The notes under the pieces were generated by a model. It did no database searches, was not told where the DNA came from, and was given only the letters and a program-made list of their open reading frames with translations. The position numbers were made by a program, and so were the translations under genes. A stretch of 64,000 bases of DNA from Takakia lepidozioides (taxonomy: Eukaryota; Streptophyta; Takakiopsida; Takakiales; Takakiaceae). Shown one piece after another: positions 22,321 through 32,685 of the stretch; position 1 is the stretch's first letter; the number at the start of each line of letters is the position of its first letter. Location: the NCBI GenBank assembly GCA_030704615.1, contig CM060731.1:94344756-94408755 (forward strand), in the 5' to 3' direction.

Positions 22321-23588
22321 CTATTTGTTTATTCCCTGCCAAAGAAGCATCTCCGATTGTGTGTCCTCCTCTTTCATCTCACAAATAGCACTTGTCATTA
22401 GCATCTTGCAGTGTGTGTCGTAGACATGTGCACCCATTGTCACCCACTGGTGATTTGTAATTCGCTTGATATGGTCGAACATGACCCAACTGTTTGACAA
22501 GTCCCCACTCGTTATCCGGTGGACCAGTTCTACGCCGCTGCCAGGCCCACACGTGGACATTTTGAATACAAAACAACGATCTGCCTCAGTCCCTTGTCCT
22601 GGAAACCTACTTCCATGAATGTAGTCATATCCACATCGTCGCTTCACCTCCAGAATGGAGTGCATATCCAAGCCTCGCCCAATTCTCTGTTTGCAGGAGA
22701 CAATGTGGTTTCGGACATTCGGTGAACAGACATAGGACACTGACTCTAGCAATGCCTCCATCTCCTTCTCATCGAGAGGAACTCTGTCAGAGCCATCTTC
22801 AGACATAATTTTGGCCAATGCCATCTTATGGGCGGCCTGCAGCTGTATCTGTTTGGGTTTGGCACCAGGTCTCAACTTAACCTCCTCTTGAATGAGCTGC
22901 TCTGCCTCGTGGGCAGCCTCCCGCGAGTTCCCCCTCACCAATTTGTGACAATGCACACCAACGTGTATCCAAGCTTGAGTGAGGTCAGGGAAACGGTGCA
23001 ACACATAGAACTGCTTGGCATTACAAACAGACATGCAATGTGGTGGTTTTTTGCAATGTGCACACTTAAATGTGGAGTTTGGAACCTTTTCTTGAGCTCA
23101 AAATGGTTGATGAGCTGTGCTTGTCCAATCCGTCTCATTCCTGTGACCTCTGGATTTAAAGTGGAAGCAAGTTGGGGAGAAACACCACAATGCGCCCGCA
23201 CACACAACGTAGCGCACCCGCACACCATCGAGCATCTTCATGCTGGTGGTTTTGGTGACGCACCAAGGATGACCGTCATGTTTCCTATCCATATCAGTCA
23301 ACATTCCGGACGCCCTCGAATAGTCCGTTCGAGTAGGGAACTCAAAGAAGATATTGCCGTCGACGTCTGCGGGAAGACATGTCACGGATTTAATTGCAAA
23401 CTTGCTATAGTCTAGCCCAGCCAGCTCCGAGCGGTGTCCCTCCATGTGAAGCCCTCGCAGAATATCAAGAATGGATCGAGTTGCTGAGCTCGTGCTGGGA
23501 ATATGACTCCCTCGTACGCTGATGTCCATTGAGGACTTGTCTAATCTCTAGGATGATCTTGGAACTTCCATAACCTCGTCTGAGTCGG
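22321..23588 (-). pseudogene. SWIM/DDE transposase-like gene, copy D, 3' part (split by the chromovirus)
   Basis: On the minus strand the 237-codon frame 23034-22321 contains YDYIHGSRFPGQGTEADRCF, STCGPGSGVELVHRITSGDL, WVMFDHIKRITNHQWVTMGA and ICEMKEEDTQSEMLLWQGIN, stopping at 22321. Upstream, 23529-23098 encodes LPADVDGNIFFEFPTRTDYS, MDRKHDGHPWCVTKTTSMKM and Cys/His residues of a possible zinc-binding region. A register change joins them near 23100. The copy is truncated just before the second DDE block. The rest of its N-terminus continues beyond the LTR element at 29379-29836. Confidence 0.7.
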
Positions 23589-24317
23589 TGTCGCGGCCCT
23601 TTGCCTTGAGGGCAGGGGGTCGGGACACATGAGGGGCTGCCCCTGTGGTGGGGGCAGCGGCACCGATAGGTATGGGGGGGCTGAAGCACCCTTGAGTGCC
23701 CAAGGCACTCAAGGAGGCGGAGGCGCTCACTAGGTGGAGCCCCGCACACCGGGTTGCGGTGGGGGTGGCTCCACAAGGGGTGGTGGTAGCTTAGCGGGAC
23801 TTAGTGGGGGTGGCATAGGACTCACCATGGGGGCGGAAACCTCGTGGTGGGAGTCGTGGGGAGTCTTGGGACTCATCACGGTCCAGAGGGGCCGTGGTGA
23901 GTGGGCCAAGACTCACCGCGACTCATCACCGGGAGTCGAGGGTTTTCGTGGTGGTTCGCCATAAAATGGCATGGTTGGTTGTGAAACCCCCGCGGACAGT
24001 TACAGAAGTATATATAAAGGGGAGTAGTGACCCTGAGAACGGTGCAAGCCCGTTGGTGACCAAAAACTAGTGAGTAAGCGAGCGAGCCGGAAAGCGACCA
24101 AAGAGTGGGGAGCTGTTTCGGACTGCCATCTACCAAAGGGAATTCTCCTAGTCCCAAATAGGTGGAGGGTTTAGTGGGAAGCGAAGGGGACCATTATGTC
24201 CCGGTGAGCAGCCGAAGCTCCAAGTTGGCCCGGGCGGCCAGGTTGGGAGTCAGGCGCGCGCATCAAAGCGAGTAACTATGACTTGAAGGGGAGCTTACCG
24301 AAGTGAGGTGCGCGACA
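23589..24317 (+). repeat. 5' LTR of the chromovirus
   Basis: 729 bp, with inverted ends TGTCGCG...CGCGACA. It carries a TATA box TATATAAAG at about 24010 that should set the transcript start. Compared with the 3' LTR it has about 81 extra bases near 23852-23934, bounded by GGGAGTC repeats, consistent with slippage or deletion after insertion. Confidence 0.9.
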
Positions 24318-24319
24318 CT

Positions 24320-24331
24320 TGGTATCAGAGC
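24320..24331 (+). other. Primer-binding site, initiator tRNA-Met
   Basis: TGGTATCAGAGC starts two bases after the 5' LTR. It is the usual plant retrotransposon site complementary to the 3' end of initiator tRNA-Met and marks where minus-strand DNA synthesis starts. Confidence 0.9.
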
Positions 24332-24372
24332 TTAGAGTTCAGTACGCGATCGTCCTTGGGATTGGCCTCATC

Positions 24373-25758
24373 ATGGGGTCGGGCAAGCCAAAGCGAAAGC
24401 GGAACGGCCCAAAAGATGATGATCCTGGTGAGCCCGATGGGGGCGACGTGTCACCGAAGCGGCCGTTTGAGGAAGCGACGCAGGTTTCTGAAAGCGAGGC
24501 CGCTCAAGAGCGGGAGGAATCCGAGGAGTCGGAGCCCGAGGAATCCGTGAGAGCTCCGACCGACCAACAGATGCCTCCCATGCCGGCAACCTTTTTGGAA
24601 GGGTTGTTGGCGCAGTTTGGCGGGACGTTGAAAGACGTGTTGAAGGCGGCTAATGCCACTTCCACTAAGGCAAAGTTTAAGGTGAAGCCTAAGGAACCCG
24701 GCACCTTCAAGGGCGTCCAAAATCGGAAGGCACTCAACACCTAGCTTCTGGAGCTAGAGCAGTACTTCCGGGCGGCCAAGTTGAGTGACGAGGATCGGGT
24801 GGAAGTGGCTCCCACCTATTTGAGGGGCTATGCTCAACAATGGTGGCAAAAACGCCTTCACGACCGAGGCCCAAGCCCGGAAACCTTGAACTGGAGTGGG
24901 TTCAAGGAATTGATGAAGAGACAGTTTGTGCCCCTCAACGCGTCCTGGCTTGCCCGGGACAAGATGAGGAATTTGAAGCAAACAGATGACATTCGGGGGT
25001 ATGTCCAGGCTTTCAATGTGCTGTTGTTCGAAGTCGCGGACATGGCAGAACCAGAAATGGTCTTCAACTTTGTGGCGGGACTGGCCCCATGGGCCAGGCG
25101 GAAGTTGGAGGAGAAGCCACCCAAGACTTTGAACGAGGCAATTGAGAGGGCTGAATGTTTCTCGGATGTCCCTAGGGGTGAGAGACAAGGCCGTACGGAG
25201 CTGAACCACAAGAAGACCCGACGGGAAGGTGACTCTTTCCGACCGGAAAAGAAGTGGGATAGGCCACGCGGCGACAATGGCACGTGGAAATCGAAGGGAG
25301 GGCCTTCACACGTCAAGGCGGCACCCGATGCTTCGAAAGGAAAAGCGGGTGGAGCAACTTATGGCGGACAGAAGGCGACCTTTGATGGAGTGTGTTTCAA
25401 TTGCGGGGAGCCCGGGCACATGGCCAAGAAGTGCACAAAACCTCGACAATTGAACATGACTCGAGCAACCATGGAGCTGTTGGAAGATACCATCAGTCGC
25501 TTGGTGGAAGCGGTGGTCGCCAGGACTTGCAAGGTAGGCAACTATTCTTGTGAGTTGTATCAGGAAACTGGCGCCCTGCGTAAAGGGAGTCAGTTATTGT
25601 TCGTGGATGGGATAATATCCGAAACTAATGTGTCGTTGTTGGTGGACACAGGAGCGTCGCACTCCTTCATGACACCGGCGGCGGCGCGAAAGTTGGGACT
25701 TCCGACAAGTGACGTGGGGGCCTCTATTGAGGTGCGCTCTGCCAAAGGAGAACCTTAG
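24373..25758 (+). pseudogene. Chromovirus gag-protease region
   Basis: The frame starts at ATG 24373 (MGSGKPKRKRNG) and continues in one register past a TAG at 24742 to another TAG at 25756. It encodes the gag core (LRGYAQQWWQKRL, FVPLNASWLARDKM), a basic linker, a CCHC zinc knuckle CFNCGEPGHMAKKC at about 25393, and an aspartic protease signature LVDTGASHSF at about 25640. Gag forms the particle and binds RNA, and protease cuts the polyprotein. The first stop replaces a likely Trp codon and the second a likely Gln codon. Confidence 0.85.
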
Positions 25759-26487
25759 TTGGCGACAGGGTTGGCGTTTGATGTTCCTCTTCAACTGGGG
25801 AGTTGGGAGGGACGTGAGAACTTCACCATCTGCGAGATCGATGGAGTGGATCTCATTTTGGGGATGACCTTTTTGAGCAAATCCGGAGCGGTCATAGATG
25901 GCCGCAAGAGAGTAGTCACGCTGCCATGTGGGAATGGTGGCGAGGTTTTACGAGTGTCGGAAACGCCCAAATCCGTGGGAGGGCGAATAAACCTTCTGTC
26001 AACAAAGGAGTGGGCCGTGGAGGAGGCACACGAGCCCCAGTTTTTGCTTTACATTAGAGAAGTGAAGGGAGAAGGCGATGGGGAGCCGAGCCCAAATTGG
26101 ATCAAGGGGATCTTGGAGAAATACCAGGATGTGATGCCGGAGGATTTACCAAGCGGCCTGCCACCGCGAAGAGGAGTTGACCACAAGATTGAGGTGATAC
26201 CGGGATCGGAACCGCCTGCCAAGGCGCCCTACCGGTTGAGCCACAGAGAGTTGGTCGAGCTGAAGACTCAGCTCAAGGATCTAATGTCAAAAGGGTACAT
26301 CCGGCCGAGTAAGTCACCTTACGGAGCCCCGGTGCTATTCGCAGACAAGAAGGATGGGATGCTGCGGATGTGTGTCGATTACAGGGCTTTGAATAAGGTG
26401 ACTATTAAAAACCGGTACCCTTTGCCAAGGATCGACGACCTTTTCGACCGGTTGGTAGGAGCGAAGTATTTCAGCCGGATCGACTTG
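25759..26487 (+). pseudogene. Chromovirus reverse transcriptase, N-terminal part only
   Basis: In the same register as gag-protease this encodes the end of protease ([14 protein letters not shown]) and the start of [62 protein letters not shown], ending FSRIDL at about 26487. The catalytic Y-x-DD box, the thumb and the RNase H are missing. The next bases are the inverted fragment described separately. Confidence 0.85.
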
Positions 26488-26570
26488 CTCATATGAACCA
26501 TACCTTGTCCTGCACGTGGTCTTCTCCTCATCTCCTTCCGCCACCCGAATTTGATGATAGCAGCCCGCTT
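26488..26570 (-). pseudogene. Inverted 83-bp piece of the reverse transcriptase
   Basis: Read on the minus strand this short segment encodes YHQIRVAEGDEEKTTCRTRY and then GSYE, exactly the RT residues that should follow FSRIDL. The forward text resumes with integrase residues SPLAGHGGAKRT. The 9-base text AGCCCGCTT at the right junction could serve both as integrase sequence and, inverted, as RT sequence, suggesting microhomology. The event combined an inversion with loss of the rest of RT and RNase H. Confidence 0.8.
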
Positions 26571-27380
26571 GCGGGCCACGGCGGAGCCAAGCGCACTGCG
26601 GCACTCTTGAAGAAAGAGTATTTCTGGCCCAAATTGAGGGAGGAGGCAGAGGAGTATGTCAAGACATGCACCACATGCCAACAAAACCGGAGCGAGTACA
26701 AAAAGTAAGCGGGGCTGTTACAACCCTTGCCGATTCCAGAGGGGACTTGGGAAAGCGTCTCGATGGATTTCATGACTGCTATGCCGCTGTCAAAAGGATT
26801 CGATGCAATCATGGTGGTGGTGGATAGGTTCAGTAAAATGGGCCATTTCATCCCCACCAAGGAGACGACAACGGCGCAGGAGACAGGGCGACTTTACTTC
26901 GCCCACGTCTTAAAGCATCATGGAGTCCCGAAGGATATTGTCTCGGACCGCGATCCAAAGTTTACGAGTAAATTTTGGAGGGCACTTTGGAAGAAGATGG
27001 GGACGAGGCTGAAGATGAGCACCGCCTTCCGACCTACGACCGACGGCCAAACAGAAAGAGTGAATTCCGTAGTGAAGCAGATCTTGCGGAATTACGTGTC
27101 GGCAGACCAAACAGACTGGGTGGAACACTTAGACGCGGTAGAGTTCTGTTATAATAACACAGAACACTCCGCAACGGGAATTTCCCCTTTCATATTGGTC
27201 TATGGAAAAGCACCTCTGGTGCCGACAAGTTGGGCCGCCCAGGACGTTGAGGAACCGGCAGTAGCGGCGGTACTAGAAGAACGCGAGCGTTTGTTGAAGC
27301 TCGCAAAGTACAACATTGCCAAAGCCAGGAAACGGTATGAAAGGCAGGGCGAATCGGAAGCGGAGGGAAGTGAAGTTTGA
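26560..27380 (+). pseudogene. Chromovirus integrase
   Basis: The zinc-binding HHCC domain is seen as AGHGGAKRTAALLKKEYFWP and C..C (CTTCQQN) up to 26700, then a TAA stop at 26706, then the catalytic core: SVSMDFMTAMPLSKGFDAIM, VVVDRFSKMGHFIP, DIVSDRDPKFTSKFW and TDGQTERVNSVVKQ. The D, D and E of the catalytic triad can be read (MDF, SDRD, QTE). Integrase inserts the DNA copy into the genome. The register shifts near 27345. Confidence 0.85.
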
Positions 27381-27830
27381 GGCAGGCACAGAGGTCTGGT
27401 TGAACATCAAGAATTTCCGACTACCTCCGGAAGTGAGTCCGAAGTTCGTACCTCCGTATGCGGGACCCTTTCGCATTCGGAAGGTTATGAATGAGGATGT
27501 GTATGAATTGGAGCTGCCGGCAAATAGCAAGGTGCACCCAGTATTCCATGTCTCCCTTTTGAAGCCTTACTTCAAAGATGAAGCGCGTCCGAATCGGCAT
27601 CAAGTGTTGCGTCCGCCACCTATGTTGTTGGATCATGAGAATGAACCTGAGTACGAGGTGGAGGCAATATTTAAGTCGAGGAGGTTTAGGAACCGAGAAA
27701 CGGAGTATCTCGTCAAATGGAAGGGCTATCATTAGGTGGAGGCATCTTGGGTGCGTGCCTCAGAAATGGGAAATGCATCCGAGGCGGTCGCAGCTTTCGA
27801 AGGGCGACCTCAAAAGCGGAAGAAGAGTTG
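27346..27830 (+). pseudogene. Chromovirus integrase C-terminus and chromodomain
   Basis: After the frameshift the product continues with FVPPYAGPFRIRKVMNEDVY and HPVFHVSLLKPY, the conserved end of integrase. A chromodomain follows (YEVEAIFKSRRFRNRETEYL then VKWKGYH), interrupted by a TAG at 27733 and continuing VEASWVRASEM. A chromodomain at this position defines chromoviruses and directs them to heterochromatin. Confidence 0.85.
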
Positions 27831-28730
27831 ATGGGGACATCAACCTTGGAGCGTGGGGGAGGAAATGCATGCTTAGCCCGGCTTAGCTAGCTTAGGAATC
27901 CGATTGCAAAAACTTGTATTGTACAAAACGTGCTATAAATGAAATGGATTCCAAATATTGTGCGTCCTATTTTGTTTGGAATGGTGATGCATGGTATGGT
28001 TGGCTAGTGTGTAGAATGCATGCTAGCTTATAAAAGTGGGAAATTTGGTTAATCGTGTGTTTGTGTAGTGCCGAAATCGGGTGACCCCCATCCGAGGGGC
28101 AAGGAAACTTGCGCCTTCTTTGGGAGTTCACGTGCTAGTGCGCACCTGGCGCGTGCGCGTACTATAACTGCGCTACCGAGGGGGTTGCCTTGTAGTGCGG
28201 GCTAACGCGGAAGCCACGTGCTTCCGTTTACGTACTATAATCGTGTAGCCTCGGGACGAAGTCGTAGTGCGGCTTCGGCGTGTTCCCGTACCTCAGGCCA
28301 GCATTCCAAGGCGGACCCAATTGTAGTGATTGGGGCGCACGGTTGGTTCAAGGTTATCTTCCTAGTCAAAGGGGGTTCCAGGTGAACCCTTGCTCAAGGT
28401 GATGCCAAAAGCGGCATCATGAGCGGTCGCAAGCAATGTTGTTGCAGTAAGGCGATTCGATCCTCAAGGAGGATCGTTCCTTGGCCTTGAAGTAGGCCAA
28501 GAAGAGTGCACTGGGAGGAGCTGGAGAGGCTCCACCCTTGGCCGGGACTTGGAGGAAGTCGGCCGAACTAGCTAGTGGAGAGTAGAGTCAAGTGTGGGGT
28601 TTGGTTCTTTGCCATGGGACGCCATGGTACGGAAACAAACTCCTTGATGTGGGACGCCACAACTTGGATGTTCGTTTCTACAAAATGAACAAGTCGATGA
28701 GGACATCGACTCCCTGTTGGTAGGGGTGTG

Positions 28731-29378
28731 TGTCGCGGCCTTTTGCCTTGAGGGCAGGGGGTCGGGACACATGAGGGGCTGCCCCTGTGGTGGGGGCAGC
28801 GGCACCGATAGGTATGGGGGGACTGAAGCACCCTTGAGTGCTCAAGGCACTCAAGGAGGCGGAGGCGCTCACTAGGTGGAGCCCCGCACACCGGGTTGCG
28901 GTGGGGGTGGCTCCACAAGGGGTGGTGGTAGCTTAGCGGGACTTAGTGGGGGTGGCATAGGACTCACCATGGGGGCGGAGACCTCGTGGTGGGAGTCGAG
29001 GGTTTTCGTGGTGGTTCGCCATAAAATGGCATGGCTGGTTGTGAAACCCCCGCGGACAGCTACAGAAGTATATATAAAGGGGAGTAGTGACCCTGAGAAC
29101 GGTGCAAGCCCGTTGGTGACCAAAAACTAGTGAGTAAGCGAGCGAGCCGGAAAGCGACCAAAGAGTGGGGAGCTGTTCCAGACTGCCATCTACCAAAGGG
29201 AATTCTCCTAGTCCCAAATAGGTGGAGGGTTTAGTGGGAAGCGAAGGGGGACCGTTATGTCCCGGTGAGCAGCCGAAGCTCCAAGTTGGCCCGGGCGGCC
29301 AGGTTGGGAGTCAGGCGCGCGCATCAAAGTGAGTAACTATGACTTGAAGGGGAGCTTACCGAAGTGAGGTGCGCGACA
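28731..29378 (+). repeat. 3' LTR of the chromovirus
   Basis: 648 bp, nearly identical to the 5' LTR apart from the 81-bp length difference, with a TATA box at about 29070. The stretch before it (27840-28730) is non-coding and holds a repeated GTACTATAA.CG module at about 28158 and 28232. No strong polypurine tract is evident just upstream of 28731. Confidence 0.9.
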
Positions 29379-29836
29379 GTCGCACAGGTTGCTCGCTCAT
29401 CTTCATTGATGGGGTCGGCTCTGGATTAACTTTGTTGCGGAGTTCTCTCTTTGAGGTACCCACTCTTTGATTCGCGGTTTGTTTTGTGGAAGGCGCCAGG
29501 ATAGAAGGCGCATTTGGTGGGCAAATGAAGTCCCCAACAGCCCTGTATATGACGTTGTCCGATGGTGGAACTCGCCATTCCCTGCCGTCGCCGAAATCAT
29601 CGTGGAGCACAACGATACTTTCGACTACAACTCCATTTGAATCCTTCCTTTCCTCCTCCAGGAGACCCCGGTTTCAGGTGGTATCGAACGAAGAGATATT
29701 TCTCCATCACCCAGCAGATCTCCCCTCTGCATGGAAATGTAGCTCTATGCTCGTGAGGAGGGCAGTACATTATAGCGCTCGAGTTTTCTGCCATGGGAGA
29801 TGTGTACACAAGATTGCCAGGATGACGTTCGGGCAA
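29379..29836 (-). pseudogene. SWIM/DDE transposase-like gene, copy D, 5' part
   Basis: On the far side of the chromovirus the minus strand continues copy D: the frames contain EICWVMEKYLFVRYHLKPGS, VVLHDDFGDGREWRVPPSDN and VIYRAVGDFICPPNAPS, then run to the LTR junction. The arrangement parallels the N-terminal part of copy E at 54622-55116 (DELVTMFSLELGS, EVYDEDGNLDFG, KWRVLLGTYQV). Several register changes break it. The 5' limit of copy D is uncertain and may lie near 30230. Confidence 0.5.
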
Positions 29837-30230
29837 GCGCCCTGGGAGAAGGGGGGATGCAGCGAGGGAAAGGAATGCAGGGCCGATCTTTCCGAGCGAC
29901 GAAGCCTATTCACGAATCCGGGGAGCCCACTCTCCCAAAAATCCACTGTCAGAGTGTTAATGAACCTTGTCTCCGGAATGCGGCCCCTGGCCTTTGCGCA
30001 ATAACTGCCAACGGTATGCAGTCAGAAGGCTGCAGACCCGTGCAGGTGCGTTGCGCAAACCAATAATTGCGGCGTCTGACAAGAAGCGTGGGGGGACGAG
30101 CGTGCAAGCACCTTCCCCATGGACAGAGGGAATTGACAGAGGCGGCATTCCAGTGGGTCTGATTGCAAGATTGAGTGCCAGACCCTCGCAGCCAAAAGTC
30201 AACATTCAACAAAATGCAACATTGCACAAA

Positions 30231-32430
30231 AAGTGGAACTTTGGTTCAAATGAGACATTTTTATTAATAATGTACTGTGACAACTAAAATGTGTCGATAA
30301 CTGTGCATGAGCGACATGGTGTCTGGTTGGAAGTATATTGCGTATCTGTCTTGTGCGTCTATGGGGAGTTCCATGATAATATCGTTAATGGTGGTAGGGC
30401 CCGGGTTTGGCTGTATGTCTCCGCACCATAAGAGTATGAGGAGGTTAGAGCAAGTGTCTATGTAGGAACCATCGAAGGATGTTCCTAACTACATTTCTAT
30501 TCGCACAAATTTCACAAAGTCTCGCTATAGGGATTGCAAGAGCATAATTGTTTTGTGGGCTGAAACTTGAAATTCCCTAAAACTTCACAACCCCTATTGA
30601 ATTTCTCAGGCGTATTCAAATGACATGGACTTCACATTAAACCTGCCTTATTATGTTGTCCACCTGTAACTAATTTTTTCAGAAAAGCGGAGGTTTTAGG
30701 GGTATCTCTTCTGTAGTGATCTACAAGGGGTTGTCTCAAGAGATTTTGGTGGCAGCCTTTTCATGTTAAGACAATGAAAGCACGTCTTACAATTCCAAGT
30801 CTTAGAGCAGACCTTCTGCCTCTTGAGAGGTGTAACTTTCCGGTCCTTCATGGTCTCTGCTGTGGAACTCTGGCTGCTCTTGATTCACTTTCAATATGTT
30901 CATAGGGGCCTGCACTGCTTGCAGTGTGTACTTGCCATATGGGCTTGGAGCCGTGTTTTTATTTCTGGCGAAATTTCGCACTTTCTCGACCTTAAAAAAA
31001 TAAAAACGAATATTCTGTCGTAAATTCCCTATTCTCTCATGGATGAAATCGCCAAAATTCTCCAAAAAAAAAACTGAGGATGAATTTGCCAAATATGGAT
31101 GATATATATGGATGAAAGTACATAGGAGGATGATTCCGTCCAAATCTCAGTGGATGAACAGAAAATATGGCTATTTCCTGCAAAACTCAGTAGCCACTCC
31201 AAATTTGAAAAAACAAACACTGACTGTTGAAGGGGTTTATTTTTTCACCTTCAATACTTCCAATAAAGCTCTCAAAGGCTTCTTCTCTTTTGCCAAAAAA
31301 ACCACGGCTTCCTGTCGAATTGGAAATGTTTTTCTAGAATATGTCTGAAATCCATGCATGGGAGAATGGGGCTGCCCCTTCTCAACCTCTAATTTCACAG
31401 CAGCCTTCTATTTGTGGGGGCTCATCCACCAAAAACCCCATTCGAGCCCTACATGCTAGATACGTTGTACCAGGGGAGCCAAGACATGCCAATTCGGGCA
31501 ATGGACACATGCCGTTCCATGATAATCTGAGGGCTCAACAACCAGTTTAAATATTCAATGTACCTCTAGCACTTCTCAGTCAATTTGGCGTAGCCAAAAA
31601 TCGAGTGTGCACATTCAGACTTATGGCTGCAGGGATGATAATAGTCCTAAGTGAGGTTATTGAGGAAGTTGTGGCTGCATCATTCTCAACCAACTCACTT
31701 CCACATAAGAAATCTGAAGACTTCATATACCTCTATTGATAAGTCAATAAATAAAAGGGTCACGAATCTTAGCAGGGGTTTATTTTGAAGGTCCAAAGCA
31801 GAGAGTGCAATGATGGGCTAGCAATGGGGTGAGACTAGGAGCTATTTTTGCGGTAGCTAGTGAACAGGTGTTAAGAGGTGGAAGTGTCAAGGCTGCACAG
31901 GTGTGGGCATGGGTGGGTGGATGGATCAGCCTTCTTGAAAGCTCAACCGCCGTCCTGAGAGGGTATATAAATGAGCTGAGGGCTATGCTCTCCATGGCCT
32001 CTCCCGCCTGCCACTTACTACTCTGGTTAGCTCTGCACGCAGGCCCCCACTAAAAAACGGAAGAATGTCACCTTCAACTGAGATCTAAGTATAACATGTG
32101 ATGAGGATGGAAGCTTGCCCCCTACATCAGACCTAAGTGTTTTACCTTAGGATTATAACTGACAACCCAATTCAACAATTGGTCTTTCATTGAAATCAAG
32201 AACCCAGCGCTTCCCAAGTGATGGGATTCTCATTTTCTGCTGACTGGGTTTGGGTCCTAAGTAGAGAATCCTAGTGTAAAGTACCCAAAGAAGAATCACC
32301 AAATTTCGACAAATGAGTTGTTGCCACTTTAATCTGGGCAGTCAATTGGGCTGTAGAGTACAGCGGCCCTCGGTAAGGCCTGCAGATATCAGCAGATATC
32401 AACCCCTGAAAGGAAAGAAAATGGATCCAG
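30231..32430. other. Intergenic DNA, no gene seen
   Basis: No domain-bearing frame, tandem array or element end could be recognised between the end of copy D and the 3' side of the purH/ATIC gene. Confidence 0.4.
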
Positions 32431-32685
32431 GCTGTAATTACCTAAAATGCAGCTCTTCGTTGTACGTTATTAACCTTTAAGGCAGCTTTCTCTGCAGCTT
32501 TCTCGGCTGCTGTGCGGGAAAGGAGGGCAGGATGTGTCACTAAATAACACAAGACGACAAAGGAAGTTCTGTGATGTTTCCCGTTGCCTAACAGGTTTGA
32601 AATGACTTCAGAGGGCAGAAAGCACGAAAACAAAAATTGTTGCAAAAAGGGGAGAACAGATAAACGTGCATGAGTTAGGAATTCA

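Larger units (their letters stand above)
23589..29378 (+). mobile_element. Ty3/gypsy chromovirus, complete ends, internally rearranged
   Basis: LTRs at 23589-24317 and 28731-29378 both begin TGTCGCG and end CGCGACA. Flanks GTCGG (left) and GTCGC (right) make a 5-bp target duplication with one mismatch. Inside are a primer site TGGTATCAGAGC at 24320, gag with a CCHC knuckle, protease, the start of reverse transcriptase, integrase and a C-terminal chromodomain. The rest of RT and the RNase H are missing, so the element cannot transpose alone. In-frame stops at 24742, 25756, 26706 and 27733 and a frameshift near 27345 also disable it. It sits inside copy D of the SWIM family. Confidence 0.9.

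Noticed and set aside
25759-26496. Functional polymerase in the chromovirus
   Set aside because: The catalytic box, thumb and RNase H are absent, and the following RT text is inverted.
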